DNA of 62,375 bases from positions 1 through 62,375 of the forward strand of contig JALRDO010000012.1 of assembly GCA_023262185.1 (NCBI GenBank). The letters are read 5' to 3'. Below the pieces are notes generated by a model, which saw nothing but the letters and a program-made list of their open reading frames with translations, ran no database searches and was not told where the DNA came from. Positions 19,120-26,777 of the stretch are shown piece after piece (the first letter of the stretch is position 1; each line of letters starts with the position of its first letter). The position numbers and the translations under genes are program-made. The stretch comes from Flavobacteriaceae bacterium (GTDB lineage: Bacteria > Bacteroidota > Bacteroidia > Flavobacteriales > Flavobacteriaceae).

Positions 19120-19629
19120 ATGAAAACCATGAAACATTACGTACTCGCTCTTGTAGCGCTATTTTCAGTAACGACTGCCGCAGTTGCACAATCTAAAGTT
19201 GCTCATATCAATGTGCAGCAGTTGCTTATGGATATGCCCGAAATGAAGGCTGCACAAGAAGAATTGAAGAAACTAGAGGCCACTTATCGTGCCGATATCG
19301 AGTCTTCAGTAGCTGAATTGCAGAAAAAACTTGTGACCTATCAAAACGAAGCAGCTTCAAAAACAGCTGAAGAAAACAAGGCACGTGCCGACGAATTACA
19401 AGGTGCAGAGCGCAACATTCAAAATGCAGAGCAGGCAGCAATGGGAGAGCTACAGCGCAAGCAACAAGATCTATTTGCTCCTATCTCTGAAAAGGCTAAA
19501 GTCGCTATTGAGAAGGTAGCCGCAGCACAAGGGTTCAATTACGTCATTGATGCTAGCCCAGGATCTGGTCTTATCGTGTTTACTGGAAAAGATTTAATGG
19601 CTGATGTAAAGAAAGAACTTGGATTTTAA
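19120..19629 (+). CDS. OmpH/Skp-family periplasmic chaperone 2
   Basis: From ATG 19120 the product has 169 residues: a signal peptide ending AAVAQ near residue 24, then KVAHINVQQLLMDMPEMKAAQEEL and a charged coiled-coil arm (about 45-125), ending in the Skp-like C-terminal strand (GSGLIVFTGKDLMADV). This is a normal-size Skp. It follows the longer Skp-like gene with 2 bp between stop and start, and the pair behind bamA is the usual arrangement in Bacteroidota. A rho-independent terminator 22 bp after the stop ends this operon. TTG at 19114 was not chosen because it lies inside the previous gene's last codons. Confidence 0.9.
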   Translation: MKTMKHYVLALVALFSVTTAAVAQSKVAHINVQQLLMDMPEMKAAQEELKKLEATYRADIESSVAELQKKLVTYQNEAASKTAEENKARADELQGAERNIQNAEQAAMGELQRKQQDLFAPISEKAKVAIEKVAAAQGFNYVIDASPGSGLIVFTGKDLMADVKKELGF

Positions 19630-19651
19630 ACAACAGTAAAATCAAATAGAT

Positions 19652-19677
19652 AAACCGCCCATTGAGGCGGTTTTTTT
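19652..19677 (+). terminator. Rho-independent terminator after the bamA-skp operon
   Basis: Stem AAACCGCC / GGCGGTTT (19652-19659 and 19666-19673) with a 6-nt loop and a 7-T run (19671-19677). It overlaps the TTG at 19662 that would open a longer murI frame, so murI should start at 19686. Confidence 0.9.
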
Positions 19678-19685
19678 GTCTTCAA

Positions 19686-20474
19686 ATGCAAAAGAGCTTG
19701 TCGTTACGCATAGGGGTTTTTGACTCGGGTATTGGGGGATTGACAGTGCTCAAGTCTCTTCAGCAAAGTCTGCCTGAGGCTCATTTTGTGTATTATGCCG
19801 ATTCGCAAAATGCTCCTTATGGTTTACGGGATGTGGGTTTCTTGTTAGCCTACAGTGAGCGCATAGTACAGTATCTAATTTGTCGAGAAGTAGACCTCAT
19901 TGTAGTTGCATGCAATACTGTAACTACTGAAGTAATTGATCAATTACGAGAGCTATATCCCCTTCCATTTGTAGGCATCGAGCCTGCCATTAAGCCTGCC
20001 ACAAAGTACTCTCAAAATAAATCTATTGGTGTTTTAGCTACGGCCCGTACTTTACAAAGTAGGGGGTATAAGCGCACTAGAGATAAGTACGCAAAGAACT
20101 TTAAGGTAATAGAACGCCCTGGGTTGGGGCTTGTAGAGGAAATTGAAAAGGGTGTATTTGACAGTCCTGTACTTAAAAGGCTTGTGCAGTCTTTTGTCGA
20201 TGACTTTGAGTGCCAAGCCATTGACACCCTTGTTTTAGGTTGCACGCATTATATTTTGATTAAGCCGTTATTTGAAAGCCTTTTTACGACGCCGGTGACT
20301 CTTTTAGATGCTAACGAGGCCGTTGCACGCCGCGCTCAAGAAATTGCAAAACCTATTATAGAAGTTTTTCAAATGGTCGAATGTTATACGAGCGGATCAA
20401 CCGAACTTTTGGAAGCAGTGGTAAAGCATCTCGAAATAGCTTTTGTTAAAAACATAGAAAAGTTAACGCTCTAA
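19686..20474 (+). CDS. murI: Glutamate racemase
   Basis: From ATG 19686 the product has 262 residues. MurI makes D-glutamate for the peptidoglycan stem. The two catalytic cysteines are in VVACNTVTTE (about residue 76) and VLGCTHYILI (about residue 187), and the N-terminal GVFDSGIGGLTVLKSL motif is intact. The gene starts just behind a strong terminator, so it needs read-through or a promoter I cannot see. Its 3' end overlaps the convergent folA by 4 nt. MurI feeds MurD in the dcw cluster of this window. Confidence 0.96.
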   Translation: MQKSLSLRIGVFDSGIGGLTVLKSLQQSLPEAHFVYYADSQNAPYGLRDVGFLLAYSERIVQYLICREVDLIVVACNTVTTEVIDQLRELYPLPFVGIEPAIKPATKYSQNKSIGVLATARTLQSRGYKRTRDKYAKNFKVIERPGLGLVEEIEKGVFDSPVLKRLVQSFVDDFECQAIDTLVLGCTHYILIKPLFESLFTTPVTLLDANEAVARRAQEIAKPIIEVFQMVECYTSGSTELLEAVVKHLEIAFVKNIEKLTL

Positions 20475-20962
20475 ACTCTTTCGTAAGTTACAATCTCGAA
20501 GTCGTATGGATTCTGTTCGTCCTTGGCGAAGTATTCGCTATGGGTACGTTTCCACTCGGTTGAAGTAAATTCAGGAAAGAAGGTGTCTGCTTCAACGGTA
20601 GCCTTCACGTGGGTCAGCACCATTTTCGTCGCGAGTGGGAGGGCGAGGGCGTAAATCTGTGCTCCACCAACGATATAAACGGTGGAGTCTTTACAAAGGT
20701 CAATTGCCCCTTGAATACTGTTGGCTACCCCTTCTACTTCGAACTTAGGCTGGTAATTGGGGTTATTGCTAATGACGATGTGGTCTCTGTTTTTTAGTTT
20801 TCCCGGAAGGCTTTCAAGTGTTTTTCTCCCCATGATAATAGGGTGCCCAGAGGTTAGGGTCTTGAAGTGTGCGAAGTCTTTGGGTAAGAACCATGGCAGG
20901 TCGTTCTGCTTCCCCATCCCACGATTTTCAGCTAGAGCAGCAACAAGGATGATTTCTTTCAT
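20471..20962 (-). CDS. folA: Dihydrofolate reductase
   Basis: A 163-residue enzyme that reduces dihydrofolate with NADPH. Family features: the start IILVAALAENRGMGKQNDLPWFLPKDFAHFK region with the W-x-L-P-x-D motif (active-site acid about residue 28), GHPIIMGRKTLESLP near 39-53, and VYIVGGAQIYALAL near 94-107. It is the last gene of the minus-strand etfB-thyA run, 13 bp after thyA, and regenerates the folate that ThyA oxidises. Confidence 0.97.
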   Translation of the reverse strand: MKEIILVAALAENRGMGKQNDLPWFLPKDFAHFKTLTSGHPIIMGRKTLESLPGKLKNRDHIVISNNPNYQPKFEVEGVANSIQGAIDLCKDSTVYIVGGAQIYALALPLATKMVLTHVKATVEADTFFPEFTSTEWKRTHSEYFAKDEQNPYDFEIVTYERV

Positions 20963-20975
20963 GAGATCAATGAAT

Positions 20976-21800
20976 TTAAACGGCGACAGGCGCTTTTATA
21001 GTGGGGTGGGGATCGTATCCGATGAGTTCGAAATCTTCAAAATCAAAGGCATCGATGTCTTTGATGTCGGGATTTAACTTCATCGAAGGCAAGCGCCTTT
21101 GCTCGCGGCTCAGCTGCAACTTGACTTGTTCAAGGTGGTTGCTGTAGATGTGAACATCACCGAAGGTGTGAACAAAGTCTCCTAAGGCTAAATCACAGAC
21201 CTGAGCAACCATCATGGTGAGAAGGGCGTATGAGGCAATGTTAAAAGGTACTCCTAAAAAAACATCTGCACTTCTTTGATAGAGTTGGCAGGATAGCTTA
21301 CCGTCTGAAACGTAAAACTGAAAAAAGGCATGGCAAGGAGGAAGCGCCGCTTTGTTGTTCGCCACGTTCTCTTCGAAAGACTTGCCGCTATCGGGCATGA
21401 CACTCGGATTCCATGCACTGACGAGCATTCGACGGCTATCTGGGTTTGTTTTAATAGTTTCTATGACATCTTTGATCTGATCGATCCCTTCGCTATTCCA
21501 GTTGCGCCATTGATGTCCGTAAACTGGTCCTAAATCGCCATTAGGATCGGCCCACTCGTTCCATATACTCACCTTGTTGTCGGTCAGATAGGTAATATTG
21601 GTGTCCCCTTTTAAAAACCATAACAATTCATAGATGATCGATTTGAGGTGCACCTTTTTTGTGGTGACCAAAGGAAATCCTTCATTCAGATCAAATCGCA
21701 TTTGATAGCCAAAGGTACTGTAGGTTCCTGTTCCAGTGCGGTCACTTTTGAAGTGTCCGTGATCCAATACGTGTTGTAACAATTGATGGTAGGCCTGCAT
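20976..21800 (-). CDS. thyA: Thymidylate synthase
   Basis: A 274-residue ThyA-type enzyme that methylates dUMP using methylenetetrahydrofolate. The catalytic Cys156 is in [10 protein letters not shown], the phosphate-binding Arg pair is in [12 protein letters not shown] (121-132), and [12 protein letters not shown] near 221-232 is conserved. A short insertion after the WNP motif (about residues 134-150, [12 protein letters not shown]) makes it about 10 residues longer than the E. coli protein. A possible -7 box with one mismatch (TATCTTTA, minus strand 21825-21832) suggests it can be transcribed separately from nupC, which ends 97 bp upstream. Confidence 0.97.
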   Translation of the reverse strand: MQAYHQLLQHVLDHGHFKSDRTGTGTYSTFGYQMRFDLNEGFPLVTTKKVHLKSIIYELLWFLKGDTNITYLTDNKVSIWNEWADPNGDLGPVYGHQWRNWNSEGIDQIKDVIETIKTNPDSRRMLVSAWNPSVMPDSGKSFEENVANNKAALPPCHAFFQFYVSDGKLSCQLYQRSADVFLGVPFNIASYALLTMMVAQVCDLALGDFVHTFGDVHIYSNHLEQVKLQLSREQRRLPSMKLNPDIKDIDAFDFEDFELIGYDPHPTIKAPVAV

Positions 21801-21896
21801 AGTCTATGAAGTGCTTTTGAGCATTAAAGATACCACCTAGATGAGCGTCTATAAACTCGCTTCGGGATAGATTATCTTCAGGTTATTAACGGTGCT

Positions 21897-23189
21897 TTAA
21901 CCCAATATCATTCCGGCAATGGTGGCAGAAAGTAGTGAGGCGATCGATCCTGCAATCAGGGCTTTAAAACCCAATTCTGAGAGGTTTTTACGCTGAGATG
22001 GGGCAATGGTACCAATACCTCCTAATTGAATTCCAATAGATGCAAAATTGGCAAACCCACAAAGCATATAGGTTGCCATGAGTACTGATTTGTCATAGGC
22101 AAGGTGAACAGCATTACTCGCATTTTTAAGATCTGCGAGTTGGGTGTAGGCCACGAATTCTGAAGCTACCAATTTGATCCCTAATAATTGCCCCATGAGA
22201 CTGAGGTCTTCTTTTGCTACCCCTATGATGTACATGAGCGGTGCGAAAATGGTACCTAAGATGGCCTCGAGTGAGATGCTGTCGTATCCCCAGAACGGAG
22301 CTAGTGTTTCATTAAGGCCTCCAATGCCGCCGATAACTCCTAAAATTCCGTTGATCATAGCGATGAAGGCCACGAAAACCAAGAGCATAGCTCCTACGTT
22401 AAGAGCTAGCTTTAGTCCTTCGGTTGTTCCGCTTGCGAGTGCATCTAGGGCATTTGATCCCACAGATTGATCTGAGATTTCGATCTTTTCATCCACCGAC
22501 TCTGTTTGGGGCAGTATGAGTTTTGAAATGATTATAGCTCCTGGAGCGGCCATTACAGATGCGGCGATGAGGTGGCGCGCAAAAGACAAGCGCATTTCAG
22601 GGTCAGATCCGCCTAAAAAGCCTACATAAGAGGCGAGACCCCCTCCTGCAACAGTAGCCATCCCTCCGGTCATTACGAGTAAGATTTCAGAGCGATTCAT
22701 CTTGGGTAGGTAGGCCTTGATTAGTAATGGAGCCTCGGTTTGACCTAAGAAGATGTTTCCGGCCACCGAAAGGCTTTCAGCTCCTGAGATCCCGAGTGCT
22801 CGGGTAAGCAACCAGGCTAGGCCCTTGACCACGCGTTGAATGATTCCGAAGTAGTAGAGGATCGAAGTGAGGGCAGAGAAAAAGACAATCGTAGGTAAAA
22901 TCTGAAGCGCAAAAACGTATCCAATAGTTGGGTTCGAGGCGTCGATAAGATTGCCAAATAAGAAGAGGCTTCCACTTTCAGTGAATTCGAGCACAGCGGT
23001 GAAGAATCCGCCCATGACGTTGAATACTTGCTTTACCCATCCTATTTTGAGCACGCCGAAAGCCAAAAGAAATTGCAGCGAAAGACCAATTAAAATGGTC
23101 TTCCATTTAATGGCTTTGCGCTGTGAGCTCAATAAATAGGCGATGCCTAATAAAACAATGATTCCGATGATTCCTCTAAGTATCGCCAT
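21897..23189 (-). CDS. nupC: Concentrative nucleoside transporter (NupC/CNT family)
   Basis: A 430-residue inner-membrane protein with about 10-13 hydrophobic segments. The CNT signatures are present: the FLGQTEAPLLIKAYLP stretch (about residues 147-162), the following MTGGMATVAGG segment, and SEFVAYTQLADL plus MLCGFANFASIGIQLGG toward the C-terminus. These line the nucleoside-binding site and cation pathway. It imports nucleosides with H+ or Na+. Its placement before thyA and folA, together with two deoxynucleoside kinases in the window, gives a coherent nucleoside salvage set. Confidence 0.93.
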   Translation of the reverse strand: MAILRGIIGIIVLLGIAYLLSSQRKAIKWKTILIGLSLQFLLAFGVLKIGWVKQVFNVMGGFFTAVLEFTESGSLFLFGNLIDASNPTIGYVFALQILPTIVFFSALTSILYYFGIIQRVVKGLAWLLTRALGISGAESLSVAGNIFLGQTEAPLLIKAYLPKMNRSEILLVMTGGMATVAGGGLASYVGFLGGSDPEMRLSFARHLIAASVMAAPGAIIISKLILPQTESVDEKIEISDQSVGSNALDALASGTTEGLKLALNVGAMLLVFVAFIAMINGILGVIGGIGGLNETLAPFWGYDSISLEAILGTIFAPLMYIIGVAKEDLSLMGQLLGIKLVASEFVAYTQLADLKNASNAVHLAYDKSVLMATYMLCGFANFASIGIQLGGIGTIAPSQRKNLSELGFKALIAGSIASLLSATIAGMILG

Positions 23190-23213
23190 CTTAAATTTTG
23201 AAAAGTGCTAAAG

Positions 23214-23822
23214 TTAGGAAAGATTTCTTCTTTCTAGTTCGTCTCTTATTGCTGCGGCCTTTTCGTAGTCTTCATCTGTCACCGCCTTTTTGAGGGCTGC
23301 ACGCAGTTGCTTTTCAGAATAGGACTGGTAGGTCGAAACTTGAGCAGAGGTTACCGTTTCTATGTCTTCTTGAGGTTTTTGAGTCACCGTCATATCAATG
23401 GATGAAAAAGTGATTCCGGCCTGGTCAAGAATTTCGTCGTAGGTATGAATGGGGGCACCAAAACGTGCGGCTAAGGCCACGGCATCGCTGGTACGCGCAT
23501 CGATGATCTCTTCGGTTTGATCTCTTGAGCAAATAAGACTTGCGTAGAACACACCCTCTTTTAGTTTGTGAATGAGCACGTACTCTAGGGTAATTTCAAA
23601 ACGACTTAAGGTGTTTTTAAACAGGTCGTGGGTAAGAGGTCGTGGTGGTTTGAGATCTTCTTCGAGAGCTACGGCTATAGCCTGAGCCTCAAATGCCCCA
23701 ATAACAATAGGCAGTTTCCGGTCTCCAGCCTCTTCGGCAAGTATCAGTGCGTAGGCACCGTTTTGTGCCTGACTGTATGAAATGCCCTTTATGATAAGTG
23801 GAACCGTATGCATGAAGGGCAA
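23214..23822 (-). CDS. Bifunctional nuclease family protein (DUF151) with UVR motif
   Basis: The 202-residue protein has an N-terminal DUF151/bifunctional nuclease domain (about residues 8-135, with the conserved LPIVIGAFEAQAIAVALE segment near 35-52 and RTSDAVALAARFGAPI near 129-144). A C-terminal UVR-like helix pair follows (TDEDYEKAAAIRDELERR near 182-199), as in UvrB and ClpC linkers. The nuclease activity of the family was described in plants; the bacterial role is unclear. It follows etfA by 11 bp. The start could be the ATG at 23822 or the one at 23813. Confidence 0.82.
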   Translation of the reverse strand: MPFMHTVPLIIKGISYSQAQNGAYALILAEEAGDRKLPIVIGAFEAQAIAVALEEDLKPPRPLTHDLFKNTLSRFEITLEYVLIHKLKEGVFYASLICSRDQTEEIIDARTSDAVALAARFGAPIHTYDEILDQAGITFSSIDMTVTQKPQEDIETVTSAQVSTYQSYSEKQLRAALKKAVTDEDYEKAAAIRDELERRNLS

Positions 23823-23833
23823 AATAAGTGTTT

Positions 23834-24790
23834 TTAGGCGTTTTGTGCTTTAAAGTTTTTTAATTTTTCAATCAGCTGAGGTACCACTTCAAAGGCATCG
23901 CCGACTACGCCGTAATCTGCTGCTTTAAAAAAGGGAGCCTCAGGGTCATTGTTGATCACCACTTTTACTTTTGAGGCATTGATTCCTGCTAAGTGTTGGA
24001 TCGCTCCTGAAATGCCAATGGCAATGTAAAGGTTGGTGGCGACCGGCTTTCCGGTTTGACCCACGTGCTCTCCGTGAGGCCTCCATCCCATATCTGATAC
24101 AGGTTTTGAGCAAGCTGTTGCAGCACCCAACACCTCTGCCAGTTCTTCAATCATTCCCCAGTTTTCAGGCCCTTTTAGTCCTCTACCCGCTGACACTACG
24201 ATATCGGCATCTGCAATGGTCGCCTTTCCGCTTGCTTTTTCAGTACCTTCTGAGGTTACTTTGGTATCCGCTAAAGTGGCTGTCATTGAAACGACTTGAA
24301 CTGATTTTTCGTTGGGTTGTGCCCCAAAGGCGTTTTTAGCTAGACCAATCACAACGGTTTCTGTGGTTGCCTTAGTATAAGCAAAACCTTTGTTGGTGAA
24401 CACGCTGCGTTTATATAATGAAGCGCCATCTTGTGTTTCAGGAAGACCTACCACGTTCGGTATATATGCAGCTTCTAGTTGGGCAGCGACTAATGCGCCG
24501 AAGTATTTTGCATCTGCGCTTGAGCCAATCACCACGGTTTTAGCACCAATTTCTTTAGCCGTCTCCGCGATGAGTTGTGCCGTTTGCTCAGCAGTTAATG
24601 CGGTAGCAGCTGTCTCGAGGACGTGAATTTCATCTACGCCGTAAGCCCCACAATCTGAGGCATCTGTTGCATTAACGGTCAATCCGAAGACCTTATCTCC
24701 GTTCGCTAGGGCAGCCGCATAAGAGGCGAGTTCTGCCGCTGATTTTTTCAACTTTGAATCTTCAGCTTCGAGGTAAACAAGTAGGGCCAT
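23834..24790 (-). CDS. etfA: Electron transfer flavoprotein alpha subunit
   Basis: A 318-residue FAD-binding subunit that passes electrons from acyl-CoA dehydrogenases toward the quinone pool. The C-terminal FAD domain is intact: SAGRGLKGPENWGMIEELA (about 200-218), SDMGWRPHGEHVGQTGKPV (about 233-251) and AIGISGAIQHLAGI (about 257-270). The sequence is Ala-rich in the N-terminal half. It starts one base after the etfB stop, so the subunits are translated together. Confidence 0.96.
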   Translation of the reverse strand: MALLVYLEAEDSKLKKSAAELASYAAALANGDKVFGLTVNATDASDCGAYGVDEIHVLETAATALTAEQTAQLIAETAKEIGAKTVVIGSSADAKYFGALVAAQLEAAYIPNVVGLPETQDGASLYKRSVFTNKGFAYTKATTETVVIGLAKNAFGAQPNEKSVQVVSMTATLADTKVTSEGTEKASGKATIADADIVVSAGRGLKGPENWGMIEELAEVLGAATACSKPVSDMGWRPHGEHVGQTGKPVATNLYIAIGISGAIQHLAGINASKVKVVINNDPEAPFFKAADYGVVGDAFEVVPQLIEKLKNFKAQNA

Positions 24791-24791
24791 C

Positions 24792-25538
24792 CTATAAAAC
24801 TTTAGCTTCTTTATGTAACAAATCGATTAGGGTGTCAAGGTCTGTGGGTTTAACGAGTGTTACTTCGCTCTTAACCGCAGGCCTTTCAAAACGTATATCG
24901 GTGGTTCGAGCCGCCACATCTTCTGCGGATAGTACGTCTATGGGTTTTTGTCTTGCCATCATGATTCCGCGCATATTCGGAATCTTTAAATCAGACTCTT
25001 CAACCAATCCTTTTTGTGCTCCAATGACTAGAGGTAAGCTTGAACTAAGGCGCTCGTTTCCGCCATCTATTTCGCGCACTGCCTTCGCCTGAGTACCTTC
25101 GATCTCCAATTTGACGCAGGCATTGATAAAGGCGTATCCGCAGTGTTGCGCAATTAAACCAGGCACCATGGCACCGTTGTAATCAATAGACTCGCGTCCG
25201 CAAATCACCAAATCGTATTGTTCGCGTTGAATCAGAGAAGATAGTTGAGTGGCAACGAAGAATCCGTCTGAGGGTGCTGCGTCAATGCGAAAGCCTTTAT
25301 CTGCTCCAATGGCCAGGGCTTTGCGCATAATGGGTTCTACGCTAGAGGTCCCAACAGTGGCTGTATGTACTTCTGCGCCTTGTTTCTCTTGAAACCAAAT
25401 GGCACGGGTTAAGCCAAACTCATCGTTGGGGTTGATGACAAACTGAACTCCTTGAGTATCAAACTTGGTATCATTTGCTGTAAAATTGATTTTTGAAGTG
25501 GTGTCGGGGACCGCACTAATGCATACCAAAATCTTCAT
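24792..25538 (-). CDS. etfB: Electron transfer flavoprotein beta subunit
   Basis: A 248-residue AMP-binding subunit of ETF. Family features: VCISAVPDTTSKI at the N-terminus, NPNDEFGLTRA near 36-46, and CGRESIDYNGAMVPGLIAQ near 112-130. It is the first gene of a six-gene minus-strand operon ending with folA. The start is supported by a perfect -7 box (25564-25571) 26 bp upstream. A perfect 24-bp palindrome lies just upstream of that box and is likely to control it. Confidence 0.96.
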   Translation of the reverse strand: MKILVCISAVPDTTSKINFTANDTKFDTQGVQFVINPNDEFGLTRAIWFQEKQGAEVHTATVGTSSVEPIMRKALAIGADKGFRIDAAPSDGFFVATQLSSLIQREQYDLVICGRESIDYNGAMVPGLIAQHCGYAFINACVKLEIEGTQAKAVREIDGGNERLSSSLPLVIGAQKGLVEESDLKIPNMRGIMMARQKPIDVLSAEDVAARTTDIRFERPAVKSEVTLVKPTDLDTLIDLLHKEAKVL

Positions 25539-25563
25539 ATTTCATTGGATTTATGTCTATTTT

Positions 25564-25571
25564 CAAAGATA
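25564..25571 (-). promoter_or_regulatory. -7 promoter element of etfB
   Basis: Minus strand TATCTTTG, a perfect TAnnTTTG, 26 bp upstream of the etfB ATG. No TTG at the -33 distance; instead that area is occupied by the palindrome 25585-25608. Confidence 0.65.
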
Positions 25572-25584
25572 GGGATTCTCGATC

Positions 25585-25608
25585 ATTTATTATGCATGCA
25601 TAATAAAT
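25585..25608. promoter_or_regulatory. Perfect 24-bp palindrome between divergent etfB and pdhB (probable operator)
   Basis: The half-site ATTTATTATGCA is followed at once by its exact reverse complement, with no spacer. The palindrome begins 13 bp upstream of the etfB -7 box and covers its -33 region, and it ends 41 bp before the pdhB -7 box. A dimeric regulator binding here could act on both promoters. It has no T-run and is not a terminator for either gene. The regulator is unknown. Confidence 0.6.
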
Positions 25609-25649
25609 TATTCCTGTTTTCTTATGAAGAATCAACACTTAAAAAGTCT

Positions 25650-25657
25650 TATTTTTG
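25650..25657 (+). promoter_or_regulatory. -7 promoter element of pdhB
   Basis: TATTTTTG, a perfect TAnnTTTG match. Transcription would begin near 25663, so the pdhB start must be one of the ATGs at 25671 or 25680, not the start of the longest frame at 25545. Confidence 0.6.
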
Positions 25658-25679
25658 CCCTCATATTCTAATGGAAATT

Positions 25680-26660
25680 ATGAAAACACTTCAGTTTAGA
25701 GAGGCAATCGCTGAGGCCATGTCTGAAGAGATGCGCCGAGATGAAACGATTTACTTGATGGGAGAAGAAGTAGCCGAGTATAATGGGGCTTATAAAGCTT
25801 CTAAGGGTATGCTAGATGAGTTCGGCCCAAAGCGTGTCATTGACACCCCAATTTCTGAAATGGGATTCTCGGGTATAGGTGTCGGATCTGCCATGAACGG
25901 CAATCGCCCAATCATCGAGTTCATGACCTTCAATTTCTCTTTAGTCGGAATAGATCAAATCATAAACAATGCGGCCAAAATGCGTCAAATGTCCGCTGGT
26001 CAATTTAATATTCCAATCGTGTTTAGAGGTCCAACGGCTTCTGCCGGACAATTAGCGGCTACACACTCTCAGGCATTTGAGAGCTGGTACGCCAACTGTC
26101 CTGGATTGAAGGTGGTGGTTCCGTCAAATCCTGCTGATGCCAAGGGACTACTGAAATCCGCTATCCGCGATAACGATCCTGTGATTTTCATGGAGTCTGA
26201 ACAGATGTATGGAGATAAGGGAGAGGTGCCAGAAGGTGAATTTACCATTCCACTAGGGGTTGCTGACATCAAGCGTGAAGGTACAGACGTGACCATAGTT
26301 TCTTTTGGTAAGATTATTAAAGAAGCTTACAAAGCCGCTGATCGCTTGGCCGAAGAAGGAATATCGGTTGAAATTATCGATCTGAGAACTATCCGCCCGA
26401 TGGATCATGCGACGATTATCAATTCAGTGAAGAAAACCAATCGTCTTGTGGTGTTAGAAGAAGCATGGCCATTCGGTAACATCGCCACTGAAATCATTTA
26501 TCAGGTACAGGATCAGGCTTTTGATTACCTAGATGCTCCTGTGGTGAAGCTGAATACTGCTGATACCCCTGCACCTTATTCGCCGGTACTCTTACAAGAG
26601 TGGTTGCCTAATGAAGACGATGTAGTTAAGGCTGTCAAAAAGGTTTTATACCGCAATTAA
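25680..26660 (+). CDS. pdhB: Pyruvate dehydrogenase E1 component, beta subunit
   Basis: From ATG 25680 the product has 326 residues beginning MKTLQFREAIAEAMSEEM. It is the E1-beta subunit that pairs with E1-alpha to decarboxylate pyruvate with thiamine diphosphate. Conserved blocks are VYLMGEEVAEYNGAYK-like near 20-36, DTPISEMGFSGIGVG near 53-67, and HSQAFESWYANCPGLKVV near 125-142, typical of E1-beta. The alpha and E2/E3 genes are not adjacent. An ATG nine bases upstream (25671) is an alternative. The gene is divergent from the ETF operon and may share regulation through the palindrome between them. Confidence 0.95.
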   Translation: MKTLQFREAIAEAMSEEMRRDETIYLMGEEVAEYNGAYKASKGMLDEFGPKRVIDTPISEMGFSGIGVGSAMNGNRPIIEFMTFNFSLVGIDQIINNAAKMRQMSAGQFNIPIVFRGPTASAGQLAATHSQAFESWYANCPGLKVVVPSNPADAKGLLKSAIRDNDPVIFMESEQMYGDKGEVPEGEFTIPLGVADIKREGTDVTIVSFGKIIKEAYKAADRLAEEGISVEIIDLRTIRPMDHATIINSVKKTNRLVVLEEAWPFGNIATEIIYQVQDQAFDYLDAPVVKLNTADTPAPYSPVLLQEWLPNEDDVVKAVKKVLYRN

Positions 26661-26705
26661 TCTAAATTTCTAGTCAAACTGTAGACCGCGCAAGAGGCTT
26701 TTTCA

Positions 26706-26736
26706 AAACGTTAAAGTTTAACTTTTACTACTTTTG
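26706..26736 (+). promoter_or_regulatory. Promoter of hppA with an overlapping inverted repeat
   Basis: The -7 box TACTTTTG is at 26729-26736, 41 bp before the hppA ATG. Directly upstream lies an inverted repeat with 10-bp arms and a one-base centre (26706-26726, 9 of 10 pairs matching, core GTTAAA-G-TTTAAC), in the spacer and -33 region. The repeat may be an operator or a chance product of AT-rich sequence. Confidence 0.5.
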
Positions 26737-26777
26737 CCCGCGTTGAAAATAAACTAACTGAAACTAAACTTTTCTAT

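Noticed and set aside
19662-19685. TTG start for murI at 19662
   Set aside because: It lies in the terminator hairpin 19652-19677.
25545-25679. 45-residue N-terminal extension of PdhB
   Set aside because: It crosses the palindrome and the -7 box and is not part of the E1-beta family; start at 25680 fits.
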